Assembly (NCBI RefSeq): GCF_900111745.1
Contig: NZ_FOIJ01000001.1
Location: 310,001 to 374,000, forward strand
Length of the DNA stretch: 64,000 nucleotides
DNA from: Stigmatella erecta
GTDB taxonomy: Bacteria > Myxococcota > Myxococcia > Myxococcales > Myxococcaceae
Reading direction: 5' to 3'
In this document: in pieces, positions 1 through 9,800 of the stretch
Layout of the letters: every line of letters begins with the position of its first letter
Position numbering within the stretch: the stretch's first letter is position 1
Program-made: the position numbers and the translations under genes
Notes under the pieces: generated by a model
The model's database searches: none
Seen by the model: only the letters and a program-made list of their open reading frames with translations
Told to the model about the DNA's origin: nothing

Positions 1-2
1 GG

Positions 3-623
3 CGCGAGGCGCTGGCCGGCGAGCGCGTGGACTCCACCGTGGTGTTCATCGGCCTGAAGGGGCTCACCGCGGCCACGCGCCACGAGGCGCCCGTGGGCAT
101 CGTCCAGAAGCTCAACGACAGCCTCCACATCATCGTCCCCGAGCTGACGTCGCGGCAGGGCGTGGTGGACCGGTTCATGGGCGACACGGTCATGGCCGTG
201 TTCCGGGGCCACGAGCACCTCTACCGGGCCCTGACGGCCTGCATCTCCATCCGCCAGGAGCTCCAGACGCGCGCCTTCCGTTCGGGAGATTCCTCCCCGT
301 ACGCCCATGGGGTCAGCATCGGGCTGGACTCGGGAAAGGTGGTCGCCGGTGGGCTGGGGAGCCATGATCTCGGACGGCTGGACTACGCCGTGCTGGGGGA
401 TGTGGTGACCACCTCCTCGGCCCTGTCGTCGCTAGCGGGGCGGGATCAGATCCTCGTGACCGAGCGGCTGATCGAGCGGTTGGCGGAGCGCTTCCGGTGC
501 CAGCACCTGGGCGCGCGGATGCTACCGGCGGGCGGTGAGCCCGTGAATCTCTACGAGGTCCTGGGGCCGTACAATATGCCGGCGCTGCCCGACGACTCCG
601 CGACCAATCCGAACACGCAGTGA
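3..623 (+). CDS. Class III adenylate/guanylate cyclase-like domain protein (3' part)
   Basis: The frame is open from base 3, so the start lies outside the window; 206 residues are visible. They cover a class III nucleotide cyclase homology domain: the beta-1 region (FIGLKGLT), the second metal-site segment (RFMGDTVMAVF) and the segment running into LGDVVTTSSAL. In active enzymes the first segment carries a metal-binding Asp (FxDIxGFT); here that position is Gly. The usual GDxVNxAAR, with catalytic Asn and Arg, is replaced by GDVVTTSSAL. The second metal Asp (GDT) is kept. This suggests a degenerate cyclase fold used for sensing or regulation, but that is inference. The next gene begins 85 bases later on the same strand, so cotranscription is possible. 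Family is fairly certain; activity is doubtful. Confidence 0.8.
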   Translation, partial: REALAGERVDSTVVFIGLKGLTAATRHEAPVGIVQKLNDSLHIIVPELTSRQGVVDRFMGDTVMAVFRGHEHLYRALTACISIRQELQTRAFRSGDSSPYAHGVSIGLDSGKVVAGGLGSHDLGRLDYAVLGDVVTTSSALSSLAGRDQILVTERLIERLAERFRCQHLGARMLPAGGEPVNLYEVLGPYNMPALPDDSATNPNTQ

Positions 624-708
624 AGCGCTTCGGGGGGCTCTCCCCGGGGGGGCAGTGACACCCAGCAGATGTCCGCGCATGCCGCGCGGCCCATGGAGGT
701 CCCCTCTC

Positions 709-1515
709 ATGCAGATGACGCTGACCGAGTCCTCGCTGTTCGATGCTTATCCCTGCACCGAGAGGTACGAGCTGTCCTCGGGCGCCGTCTGCGCGGTGCC
801 CTACGTCTGCCGCTCCGCGGACATGGTGGTGCTCTACGGCCCGGCGGACCTCGAGGCCGTCCGGGGCCTGCTCGCGGGGCAGCGCTACCAGCCGGTGTCC
901 GTGGGCGGCGGCCAGTGCGCCATGTCGCTCTGGGTGGCGGACTACCACGACACCACGTGTGGGCCTTACAAGGAGTTCATCGTCGCCTTCATGGTGTCGC
1001 TGAAGCCGGTGGAGGTGGTGGTCCACTCGCCGATGGAGCTGCTCCAGCCGCTGGGCCATCCCGAGGTCACCACCTTCTGTTACAAGCTGGTGCTGGATCA
1101 GCAGGTGCCCATCGACTTTGGCCGGGAGGTTCACGGCCACGCCAAGCACCCCGCGCCCCAGCCCGTGAACATCGCCTTCGCCGCCCCCTGGTGCCAGTTC
1201 GACATCGCCTGTGATGGCAAGCCGCTCGTGCAGGGCCGCGTCCGCTACCCGTCGGAGCCGGCCGGTTTCCAGCGGCTCTCCGTGGGCTTCGTCACCCCCA
1301 AGGAAGTGTTCCAGACGCGCAATATCATGCACTTCGAGATGGAGTCGCGCCTGCGGCTGTTCGGCGAGGGGGATTCGCTCTCGTTTTCCGGCGAGAGCGC
1401 GCTGGGCCGCGCGCTCGTGCCGCTGAACTTCACGCCGCAGGTGGTGCAGTACCTGCCCCAGGTCCGATTCGTGATGCCCAAGCCCCTCAACTGGCACGGG
1501 CCGGAGGGCCGATGA
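709..1515 (+). CDS. Acetoacetate decarboxylase-like protein (268 aa)
   Basis: This looks like a member of the acetoacetate decarboxylase (ADC)-like superfamily, cytosolic enzymes that use a Schiff-base lysine on beta-keto acids or related carbonyl compounds. The family segment GxExxGxxK is visible as GREVHGHAKHP, putting the candidate Schiff-base lysine at residue 146; the following Lys of true ADC is His here, so the substrate may differ. I chose the ATG at 709 because GGAGGT lies 8 bases upstream; an upstream GTG gives a longer frame with an unlikely Arg/Pro-rich extension. The stop overlaps the next ATG by 4 bases (ATGA), so it is translationally coupled to a second ADC-like protein and then to two oxidoreductases. 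Fold is likely; reaction is unknown. Confidence 0.75.
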   Translation: MQMTLTESSLFDAYPCTERYELSSGAVCAVPYVCRSADMVVLYGPADLEAVRGLLAGQRYQPVSVGGGQCAMSLWVADYHDTTCGPYKEFIVAFMVSLKPVEVVVHSPMELLQPLGHPEVTTFCYKLVLDQQVPIDFGREVHGHAKHPAPQPVNIAFAAPWCQFDIACDGKPLVQGRVRYPSEPAGFQRLSVGFVTPKEVFQTRNIMHFEMESRLRLFGEGDSLSFSGESALGRALVPLNFTPQVVQYLPQVRFVMPKPLNWHGPEGR

Positions 1516-2528
1516 GCCCTCCGGGCCGCAAGTACGTCGACCATCCGTCGCTCCAGGTCTTCCCGCCGCCGAGCCTCTGCCAGGACGTCAACCTGTCCGT
1601 CTTCTTCCTCAAGGGACGGCAGGACCGGCTCCAGGCGCTCTGTGACCGGTTCCTCAACGCGCCCTCGGGGGGCGCGGTCCACTACCGCCCCCGGTTGCCC
1701 TTCGTCATGCTGACGTTCCAGCACGTGGGCCGGTTGTCCTCGGAGGCGGAAGGCTTCCGGGACTGGGGCTCCACCTCGGAGCGGGAGGTGACGTTCTGGA
1801 TCGCCGCCAGCGACACCCGGCGGCACGGGCCGGATGAGCTGTGCCAGCGCGTGGAGCTCTTCGTCCCGTACATCTACACGGACAACCCGTGGGCGGTGGC
1901 CGGCGGGCGGGAGATCTACGGCTTTCCCAAGCAGGCGGCCGACATCCGCATGCCCGGCACGGGGCAGGGCGCGGGGGCCTTCGAGGTGCGGACCCTGGCG
2001 TACCGCACGCTCAGCCCCGGCACGCGGGCCGAGGTGGCCCGGCTGCTGCTGCTGGAGCGGGCGGATGGCCAGCCCATGGACCGGGACCTGGACATGGGCG
2101 TGTCCCCGGACGCGGACGGTGCCGGGGGCTTCCGGGCGGAGAACCTGCTTCAGCAGGTGGGGGTGCTCCGGGACGAGCTGGGCTCGCTGCTCGACTTCAA
2201 CTTCGAGGTGGGCTCGCGCATCCTCGACTTTCTGTTCCGGCCCACCTTGCCCATGGTCTTCCTCAAGCAGTTTCGCGGGGTGGGGACCCGCACGGACGCG
2301 TGCTACCAGGCCATCGTGGGCGCGGAGGCCGACCAGCTCAAGCTCCGGGGGCTGCGGCTGCTGCCCCGGCGCTTCCGGCTGACCCTCGACTCGCTGGCCA
2401 CGCAGCCGCTGGCGGAGGATCTCGGGCTGGAGCTGAACTCCCGGGGACAGCTGTCCATCGCCGGGGGATTGCAGATCCAGTTCGATTTCCGGATCAACGA
2501 AGGACACCTCATCTGGAGCGGTTCATGA
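1512..2528 (+). CDS. Second acetoacetate decarboxylase-like protein (338 aa)
   Basis: This is a longer ADC-superfamily protein carrying the clearest signature, GGREIYGFPKQ, with the candidate Schiff-base lysine at residue 140. Classical ADC has two lysines in tandem (PKK); here the second is Gln, so catalysis may be altered. The C-terminal half (from about residue 215) contains FLFRPTLPMVFLKQF and is not typical of short ADCs. The start overlaps the stop of the preceding ADC-like gene by 4 bases, and its own stop overlaps the next ATG by 4 bases. Two ADC-like proteins made in a coupled way suggest either a heteromer or two successive steps on one substrate; that is inference. No signal peptide is seen. 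Confidence 0.75.
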   Translation: MSPPGRKYVDHPSLQVFPPPSLCQDVNLSVFFLKGRQDRLQALCDRFLNAPSGGAVHYRPRLPFVMLTFQHVGRLSSEAEGFRDWGSTSEREVTFWIAASDTRRHGPDELCQRVELFVPYIYTDNPWAVAGGREIYGFPKQAADIRMPGTGQGAGAFEVRTLAYRTLSPGTRAEVARLLLLERADGQPMDRDLDMGVSPDADGAGGFRAENLLQQVGVLRDELGSLLDFNFEVGSRILDFLFRPTLPMVFLKQFRGVGTRTDACYQAIVGAEADQLKLRGLRLLPRRFRLTLDSLATQPLAEDLGLELNSRGQLSIAGGLQIQFDFRINEGHLIWSGS

Positions 2529-4696
2529 CGGAGGGCGGTGCGGCGGCACCTCGGAAAAAGGTCGTGGTGCTGGGGGGCGGGGCCGGGGCGCTGACGACGG
2601 CCTATTACCTGTCGAGCACGCCCGAGCTGCGCGCGCGGTACGAGGTCACCGTCTACCAGGTGGGCTGGCGGCTGGGAGGCAAGGGTGCCAGTGGGCGAGG
2701 GCCCCACGGGCGCATCGAGGAGCACGGGCTGCACATCTTCTGGGGCTTCTATGAGAACGCCTTCCAGTTGATGCGCGCGTGCTACCGGGAGATGGACCGG
2801 CCCGCCACGATGCCCCTGGCGACCTTCGAGCAGGCCTTCCTGCCGAGGGACTTGCTGGCCCTGCAGGAGCTTGTCCACGGCACGTGGCAGCGCTGGGTCA
2901 TTCCGTTCCCGTCCAACTCCCGCTCGCCGGGGCAGTCTGACAGCATCGACTCCTCCCAGGAGATCCTCGGAGTCCTGTTCCAGACCATCCTGGGGCTCTT
3001 CGACCGGACCCAGCGCCTGCTGGTGGGCACGGCGGCGGAGGGCACGGCCCAGGACTTTCTCGGCAGGCTCCAGGAGGTGCTGCTGGAGGGCGTGGGGCGG
3101 GGGACCGATCTGCTCCTGTCGGTGCGCCTGCTCGTGCAGGAGGGGCAGCGGATGCTGGAGCAGGCCCACGTGCGCGTGCTCGCGGTGCTCCGGGGCGAGG
3201 TGGAGGCGCGCGGGGTGCTGGACGCGGCGCTGCTCGACACGCTGCGCGGCTTCCTGCGCTGGATGTGGGCCCGGTTCACTCCCCTGCTGGAGTCGAACTT
3301 CCTGCTCTTCCAGCTGTGCGTGGGGCTGGACTTCCTGGTGGCCAACCTCGTCGGCATCCTCTCGGATCAGGTGTTCGTCCGGGGCTTCAACGCCATCGAG
3401 GAGCTCGACTACCGCGCGTGGCTGGCGAAGCACGGGGCCAGCGAGCTGACGCTGAAGTCGGCGCTGTCGCGCACCATCTACGACGCGGCCATGTCCATGG
3501 TGGACGGAGATCCCGACCGCCAGGCCATCGGCGCGGGCAGCGCGCTCCGGGCGCTGCTGCGCATCGGGCTCACGTACCAGGGGCACATCGCCTACGAGTT
3601 CGCCGCCTCCATGGGCGACGTCATCTTCGTGCCGCTCTACGAGGCGTGCCGGAAGAACGGGGTGCGCTTCCAGTTCTTCCACCGGGTGGAGGAATTGGTC
3701 GCCGAGGACGTGACGGGCCTGCCGCAGATCCGGCGCATCCGCATCGGGCGCCAGGTGACGCTGAAGGACCCCTCGCGGGAGTACGAGCCCCTCATCTGCG
3801 TGAAGAACCTGCCGTGCTGGCCCAGCCAGCCGCTGTGGGATCAGCTCCTGGAGGGCGACAACCTCCTCCGGGAGGGGATCAACCTGGAGTCCTTCTACAC
3901 GCCGTGGCGGAGCGTGGAGGAGCGCGTGCTGGAGGCGGGCCGGGACTTCGATCACGTCGTCTTCGGCATCCCCGTGGCCTCGGTGCCCTTCCTCTGCCCG
4001 AGCCTCGTGGAGAAGAGCGCCGCGTGGCGGCGGATGGTGGAGCAGGTGGCCACCATCCAGACGCAGTCCTTCCAGATCTGGACCTCCAAGGACCTGAGCG
4101 CCATGGGCTGGACGGTGGGCAGCCCCATGCTCACCGGCTACATCGAGCCCATCGACACGTGGGCGGACATGACGAACCTGCTGCCCCGGGAGGGCTGGGC
4201 CCAGCCCAATGCGCCGCGCAACGTGGCCTACTTCTGCGGCCCCCAGCCGGGCCCGCGGCAGCCGCCGCCCCCGGAGGCGCATGCCTTCCCCACACAGGAG
4301 ACGGAGCGGGCCCGGCAAGACGCGGTCCACTTCCTGAACCACCACATCGGCGTGCTCTGGCCGCGCGCCACCCAGCCCCGGGCGCCGGGCGCGTTCGACT
4401 GGACGCTGCTGGTGCCCTCGAATGGCGGGGAAGGGGAGGCGCGCTTCGAGACCCAGTACTGGCGCGCCAACGTGGACCCGAGCGAGCGCTACACGCTGGC
4501 CCTGCCCGGCACGTTCAAGGCGCGGATCCGTCCGGACCGGACGGGCTTCGCCAACCTGTCCATCTGTGGGGACTGGGTGGACAACGGCTTCTACATTGGC
4601 GCGGCGGAGGGAGCCGTCATCTCCGGCATGCTCGCCTTCCGCGCCGTGACCGGGCAGCCGCTGCCCATCTCCGGTGAGGCGTTCTGGTACCGATGA
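2525..4696 (+). CDS. FAD-dependent amine oxidase/desaturase-like oxidoreductase (723 aa)
   Basis: A Rossmann dinucleotide-binding site sits at the N terminus (VVVLGGGAGALTTAYYLSS), followed by GWRLGGKGASGR, the second FAD-contacting element typical of amine oxidase and phytoene-desaturase-like flavoproteins. The C-terminal FAD segment is ICGDWVDNGFYIGAAEGA. At 723 residues it is longer than usual desaturases (about 500), with an insert around residues 120-300 rich in Leu and Arg. The ATG at 2525 overlaps the previous stop (ATGA) and the stop overlaps the next gene likewise. It is clearly paralogous to the next gene: both share RIEEHGLH, YENAF and DPSERY. Substrate is unknown; the coupled ADC-like enzymes suggest a ketone or lipid-derived substrate. 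Confidence 0.75.
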   Translation: MTEGGAAAPRKKVVVLGGGAGALTTAYYLSSTPELRARYEVTVYQVGWRLGGKGASGRGPHGRIEEHGLHIFWGFYENAFQLMRACYREMDRPATMPLATFEQAFLPRDLLALQELVHGTWQRWVIPFPSNSRSPGQSDSIDSSQEILGVLFQTILGLFDRTQRLLVGTAAEGTAQDFLGRLQEVLLEGVGRGTDLLLSVRLLVQEGQRMLEQAHVRVLAVLRGEVEARGVLDAALLDTLRGFLRWMWARFTPLLESNFLLFQLCVGLDFLVANLVGILSDQVFVRGFNAIEELDYRAWLAKHGASELTLKSALSRTIYDAAMSMVDGDPDRQAIGAGSALRALLRIGLTYQGHIAYEFAASMGDVIFVPLYEACRKNGVRFQFFHRVEELVAEDVTGLPQIRRIRIGRQVTLKDPSREYEPLICVKNLPCWPSQPLWDQLLEGDNLLREGINLESFYTPWRSVEERVLEAGRDFDHVVFGIPVASVPFLCPSLVEKSAAWRRMVEQVATIQTQSFQIWTSKDLSAMGWTVGSPMLTGYIEPIDTWADMTNLLPREGWAQPNAPRNVAYFCGPQPGPRQPPPPEAHAFPTQETERARQDAVHFLNHHIGVLWPRATQPRAPGAFDWTLLVPSNGGEGEARFETQYWRANVDPSERYTLALPGTFKARIRPDRTGFANLSICGDWVDNGFYIGAAEGAVISGMLAFRAVTGQPLPISGEAFWYR

Positions 4697-6858
4697 GCGA
4701 CAGGGTGGGGCAGACGGGGCGGCAGGGCCGCAAGCGCAGGATCGTCATCCTGGGCGGTGGCGTGGGCGCCATGACGGCGGCGTATGGGCTGACGAGCGCC
4801 CCCGGGTGGAAGGACCAGTACGAGGTCGTCCTCTACACCCTGGGCTGGCGGTTGGGCGGCAAGGGCGCCAGTGGCCGCAACGCGGACGTGGCCCAGCGCA
4901 TCGAGGAGCATGGGCTCCATGTCTGGATGGGCCACTACGAGAATGCCTTCCGGATGATGCGCCAGGTCTACGCGGAGCTGGGCCGCCGCCGGGGGGCGCC
5001 GCTGGCCACGCTGGAGGAGGCCTTCAAGAAGCAGTCGCTCATCACCCTGTTCGAGCGCACCCCCCAGGGCTGGGTGGACTGGAACTTCCACTTCCCCACC
5101 AACGCGAAGGAACCCGGGCAGGAGGAGGGCATGGAGCCGCATTCGCTGGCGGATGCCCTGGACCGGGGGCTTCAGCTGCTGGTGGACCAGCTGCGCGGCA
5201 CGCCGGGGGCGGGCCTCGCGGCGGCGACCCCTCCGCCCGAGGCGTTGCCCGCCCAGGTCGAGGGGGTGATGCGCTCCCTGGGGTTGCCGCTCCTGCCGAG
5301 GCTCGGGGCGCCGGGAATTGGCCGCACGCTCCAGCTCGCGCAGCAGCTCGCCGCCCGGCTGCCGCGAGGGCAGGGGATGCAGGACTCGAACCACCTCCAG
5401 GCGATCCTCTGGCTCGTCGAGGAGGCCTGGGGCCGCCTGTCGGCGCGCGTCGTCCGCCACTGGGAGGACAGCGCCGTGCGCAAGCTCTGGTCCCTGATGG
5501 AGCTGGGGCTCGTCATCGCCCGGGGCATCTTGCGGGACCGGGTGCTGGAGACCGGCTTCAACGGCATCGATGGCGAGGACTTCCGGGCCTGGCTCGCGCG
5601 CCATGGCGCCAGCGACTTCACGCTGTACCGGGCCCCCCTCGTGCCGGGCATGTACGCCCTGCTGTTCGCCTACGTGAAGGGCGATCCGGCCCACCAGTCC
5701 CTGGCGGCGGGCGTGGCCACGCGCTTCCTGCTGCGCATGGGTCTCACGTACAAGGGCGCCATCTTCTACAAGATGCGCGCGGGCATGGGGGACGTGGTGT
5801 TCGCGCCCCTCTACGAGGTGCTGAAGCGGCGCGGGGTGGAGTTCCACTTCTTCCACAAGGTGGAGCAGCTCCGGGTCAACCCGCTCACGCGCAACATCGA
5901 CCGGGTGGAGATGACGCGCCAGATGACGCTGAAGGACCCGGCGGCCGGGTACCAGCCGCTCGTGGACGTGCTCGGCTTGCCGTGCTGGCCCGACCGGCCC
6001 CGCTACGAGCAGCTCGTCGAGGGCGAGCAGCTCCAGGCCTCCCGCACCAACCTGGAGTCCGCCTGGGCGCCCCGCGGGAAGAGCGAGCAGTTCCTCACCC
6101 TGGAGCGGGGCCGGGACTACGACTTGCTCGTCATGGGCATCTCCCTGGGGGCCTTCCCCCACGTAGCCGGGGAGCTGCTGGAGCACAGCCCGCGCTGGCA
6201 ACGGATGGTGGAGGCACTCCAGACGAACCAGACGATGGGCGTGCAGCTGTGGCTGTCACGCAGCCTGGAGGGGCTGGGGTGGCAGGAGGAGCCCACGGTG
6301 TCCACCACCTACGCCGAGCCGGTGAACACCTACGCGGACATGTCCCAGCTGCTTCCCCGGGAGCCGTGGCCCGCGGGCACCGTGCGCAACCTGGCCTACT
6401 TCACCGCGCCGTTCACCGACGCCCCGGAGATTCCGCCCTTCACCGACACGGACTTTCCCCGGCGGGAGCACGCGCGGCTCAAGGAGATCGCCCTGCGTTG
6501 GTTCCGGGAGTGGACGGGCGCGCTGTGGCCCCATGCGACGGGCTACAACCCCACGGCCCTGAACTGGGAGTTGCTCGTGGACCTGGACGGCGCGCGCCGG
6601 GGCGTGGACCGCTTCGACAGCCAGTTCTGGAAGGCCAACATCGATCCGTCCGAGCGCTATGTGTTGTCGCTGCCGGGCTCCACCGAGGCCCGGCTCGGCT
6701 CGCACGACTCCGGGTACAACGGGCTGTACCTGGCGGGTGACTGGACGCTCACGGGGCTCAACTGCGGTTGTGTGGAGGCGGCGGTGATGTCCGGCCTCCA
6801 GGCCGCCCAGGCCATCTCCGGCACCCCGGCGCACATCTCCGGGGAGAGCGACTTCTGA
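4693..6858 (+). CDS. Second FAD-dependent oxidoreductase, paralogue of preceding gene (721 aa)
   Basis: The N terminus has the FAD-binding GxGxxG variant (IVILGGGVGAMTAAYGLTS) and GWRLGGKGASGR; the C terminus has YLAGDWTLTGLNCGCVEAAV. Equal length and shared motifs along the whole protein (RIEEHGLH, GHYENAFR, KANIDPSERY, HISGE near the end) indicate an old tandem duplication of the upstream gene. It overlaps that gene by 4 bases and is the last of the operon; the convergent kinase gene ends 15 bases downstream. The two flavoproteins may act as a pair or on two related substrates. No signal peptide or clear membrane segment is visible. Flavoprotein assignment is solid; reaction unknown. Confidence 0.75.
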   Translation: MSDRVGQTGRQGRKRRIVILGGGVGAMTAAYGLTSAPGWKDQYEVVLYTLGWRLGGKGASGRNADVAQRIEEHGLHVWMGHYENAFRMMRQVYAELGRRRGAPLATLEEAFKKQSLITLFERTPQGWVDWNFHFPTNAKEPGQEEGMEPHSLADALDRGLQLLVDQLRGTPGAGLAAATPPPEALPAQVEGVMRSLGLPLLPRLGAPGIGRTLQLAQQLAARLPRGQGMQDSNHLQAILWLVEEAWGRLSARVVRHWEDSAVRKLWSLMELGLVIARGILRDRVLETGFNGIDGEDFRAWLARHGASDFTLYRAPLVPGMYALLFAYVKGDPAHQSLAAGVATRFLLRMGLTYKGAIFYKMRAGMGDVVFAPLYEVLKRRGVEFHFFHKVEQLRVNPLTRNIDRVEMTRQMTLKDPAAGYQPLVDVLGLPCWPDRPRYEQLVEGEQLQASRTNLESAWAPRGKSEQFLTLERGRDYDLLVMGISLGAFPHVAGELLEHSPRWQRMVEALQTNQTMGVQLWLSRSLEGLGWQEEPTVSTTYAEPVNTYADMSQLLPREPWPAGTVRNLAYFTAPFTDAPEIPPFTDTDFPRREHARLKEIALRWFREWTGALWPHATGYNPTALNWELLVDLDGARRGVDRFDSQFWKANIDPSERYVLSLPGSTEARLGSHDSGYNGLYLAGDWTLTGLNCGCVEAAVMSGLQAAQAISGTPAHISGESDF

Positions 6859-6873
6859 GCCCCGCCCCCCCGC

Positions 6874-9800
6874 TCAGGCGCGGGGGGTCTGGGAGCGGGA
6901 GCTGGGCAGCACCACGATGAACTCCGCGTACTGGCCCTCCTCGGACTCCACCACCAGCTTGCCCCCCAGGGAGACCACGACGATGTCGTGGCTGATGGAC
7001 AGGCCCAGCCCGGTGCCTTCCCCGGTGGGCTTGGTGGTGAAGAACGGGGTGAAGAGCTTGTCGCGCGCCGCCTGCGGGATGCCCTGGCCGTTGTCCCGCA
7101 CCCGGATCTCCACGTTGCTGCCCGTCCACCGGGTGGACACCTTCACCCGCGGCTCCTCGATGGGCCCAGCGGGGCGGACCTTGTCGCTCGCGGCATAGCA
7201 GGCGTTGTCCACCAGGTTGAGCACCACCCGGCGGATGTCGTCGGACACCAGGTCCACCTCGGGCACCTGGGTGTCGTAGGAGGTCTCGATGACGACGTTG
7301 CGCCGGGAGCTCTTGGCGTTCAGGCCGTGGTGAACGAGCCGGACGGCCTCCTCCACGAGCTGGTTCACGTTGGTGCGCCGCCGCTCGCCCCGGTTGCTGC
7401 GTGCGTGCTGGAGCATCCCGTCGATGATGCCGCTGGCGCGCTGGCCGTGCTCGCGGATCTTCTGGGTGTTCATCTCCAGCTCATCCAGCAGGACGTTGAG
7501 CTCCTCCTGCTGCCGGTCGATCTGCGGCTTGTCGAGGCCGGGCTGGAGCAGCGGGCGCATCTCCTGGCGCAGCTCGCGCACCCGGTCGGTGGACAGCAGG
7601 GCGAAGTTGGTCACGAAGTTCAGCGGGTTCTTCAGCTCGTGGGCGATGCCCGCGGTGAGCGAGCCCAGGGAGGCGAGCTTCTCCTGGGTGACGATCTGCG
7701 TCTGCATGGCCTTGAGCGTCTCGAGCGCCCGGTGCAGCTCCGCGTTCTTGCTGTGCAGCTCCTGCGTCCGGTCCGCGACGCGCTCCTCCAGCGTGTGGCT
7801 GTAGTCCTCGAGCCGCCGGTACAGCTCCGCGTTCTCGATGGAGATGGAGGCCTGGGCCGTGAGCATCCCCAGCACCTTGAGCCGGCTGGTGTTGAAGGCC
7901 CCCGGGGTCAGGTTGTTCTCCAGGTAGAATAACCCGAGCGTCTGCCCGCGGTGGCGGATGGGCATGCAGAGCACCGAGCGGACCCCGTTGCGCAGGACAT
8001 ACTCGTCCTGCTGGTAGGGGGCCGTGGAGGAGGCATCGTCCAAGAGCACGGGCGTCCCGGAGCGCAGCGCCTGCTCGACCACGGGGCGGCACAGCGCGCT
8101 GCTCTGGGAGAGCAGGTGGGGCGGCTCCGGGGCCATGTCGCGGCGCCGCACCTCGCCCGAGGCCTCGACGAAGTAGTCCGTCCCGCGCTTGAGCGCCAGC
8201 ACCCCGCGCTGGGCCCCGGCGCTCTCCATGATGACGTGGATGAGGTTGTCGACGAGCTGGGGGAAGAGGATCTCGCTGGAGATGGCCTGGGAGGCCTTCA
8301 TCGCCGAGGCCATGTCCAGGGACTCGACGAGCGACTCGGAGTTGGTGGGCGAGGTGGGGGAGGTGGGGTGCGTGTTGGGGTGCGTGCTCGGCTGGGTGCT
8401 CGGGTGGGTGGTGGCCCCGCGCTCCGTGGCCGTCGTCCCGCCCCGGCCCTTGGGGTTCCAGTAGCGCAGCGTGGAGCCCTGGGACATCAGCAAGCTGGAC
8501 TGCTCCTGCGTCAACAGCCGCGTCTTGCCCGTGGCGCCCCAGCGCTCGTAGGCGTAGAGGGCCTCCAGCAGGTAGGCGGAGGCGATGATGCGGCGCTCCC
8601 GGGAGGTGAGGAAGCGGAAGGTCAGCTCGCACGCCAGCGCCTCCACGCCCAGGAACCCGCTCTCGCGCGCCGCGGCGATGGCCCGCTCGAAGGTGACGAG
8701 CGCCTCGTCATCCTGCCCCTTCGCCTGGGCCTTCTCCGCGCTGACCAGCAGGTGGTAGGGCGCGAAACTGCCGGGGTTGCGGCGGGCGCATTTCTCCAGG
8801 AAGGCCCGGTGCCGCTCCGCCACCTGGAGCAACTCCTCGCGCCGCTCCTCGCTCGCCCCCTGGGAGACGGCCGCCGCGCTCAGCGCGTGGTAGAAGGCAA
8901 AGGTGGCCACCTGGAACAGGCCGGCCACGAAGGGCAGCAGCGGCTCGGCCTCCTCGGCCTTCGCCAGCGCCTCCTGCGGGGTGCTCAGCAGGTAGAGCCG
9001 CTCCAGCTCGCCCAGCGCCTGGTAGGCCCGGGCCGTGTTCCCCCCGCTCCGGGGCGTGCCCTGGAGCAGGGGCTCCTCGCTGCCGGTGAGCGCCAGCACC
9101 GTGCGGTGGGCCGCCAGGAACATCTCCAGCGCCTCCGGATCCCGCTTCGTCTGGAGGAACTCGATGAAGCGGCCATTCTCCGCTTGAAGCTCCTTCAGGG
9201 GGTCTCCCACCGCCAGGCGGCGCCACAGCCGGACGATGACGCAGTGGCCCGCGTAGATCCAATCGCCGCTCTCCATCGAGCCCTTGTAGGCCTCGGTGAA
9301 CTCGCTGATGCCCTCGCGCGCGTCGCGCGTCCAGTGGTCGATGAGCCCCGCGCGCAGGTAGCGGACGCGGGCGTGCAGCATGGGCGCCCGGAAGCGCGCG
9401 GACAGATCCACGGCGAGCTGGCCGAACTCGCTGCCCGTGGTGGGATCCTCGATGACGGAGGACAGCAGCACGCCGTAAATGACGTAGCCAAAGGCGGACA
9501 GGCTGCTGTGGCCATGCTCCAGGGAGAGCCGGACGATGCGCAGCGCCAGCATCGCGAAGAGCCCCTGATGGACCATGTACGCGGAGGCCGCGATGCTGGC
9601 CAGCAGGTTGAGCGCCAGCTCCTGGTTGGGCTCGCTCAGCGGCGGCAGCCCGAGCAGCTCCGCGGCCCGGCGGCCCTGGAGCCGCTCGGCCACGGCGGTC
9701 AGCTCCTGGCCCAGCTCCGCCTGGCCCGGCTCCGCGGGCATGTCCACGCCCAGCAGCCGCAGCCCCTCCAGGCCCAGCAGGATGGCCTCCGTGTGCTCGC

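Noticed and set aside
8340-8430. Short tandem repeats as a mobile or regulatory repeat
   Set aside because: They encode the Thr/Ser/Pro-rich hinge of the hybrid kinase in frame, so a linker repeat is the simplest explanation.
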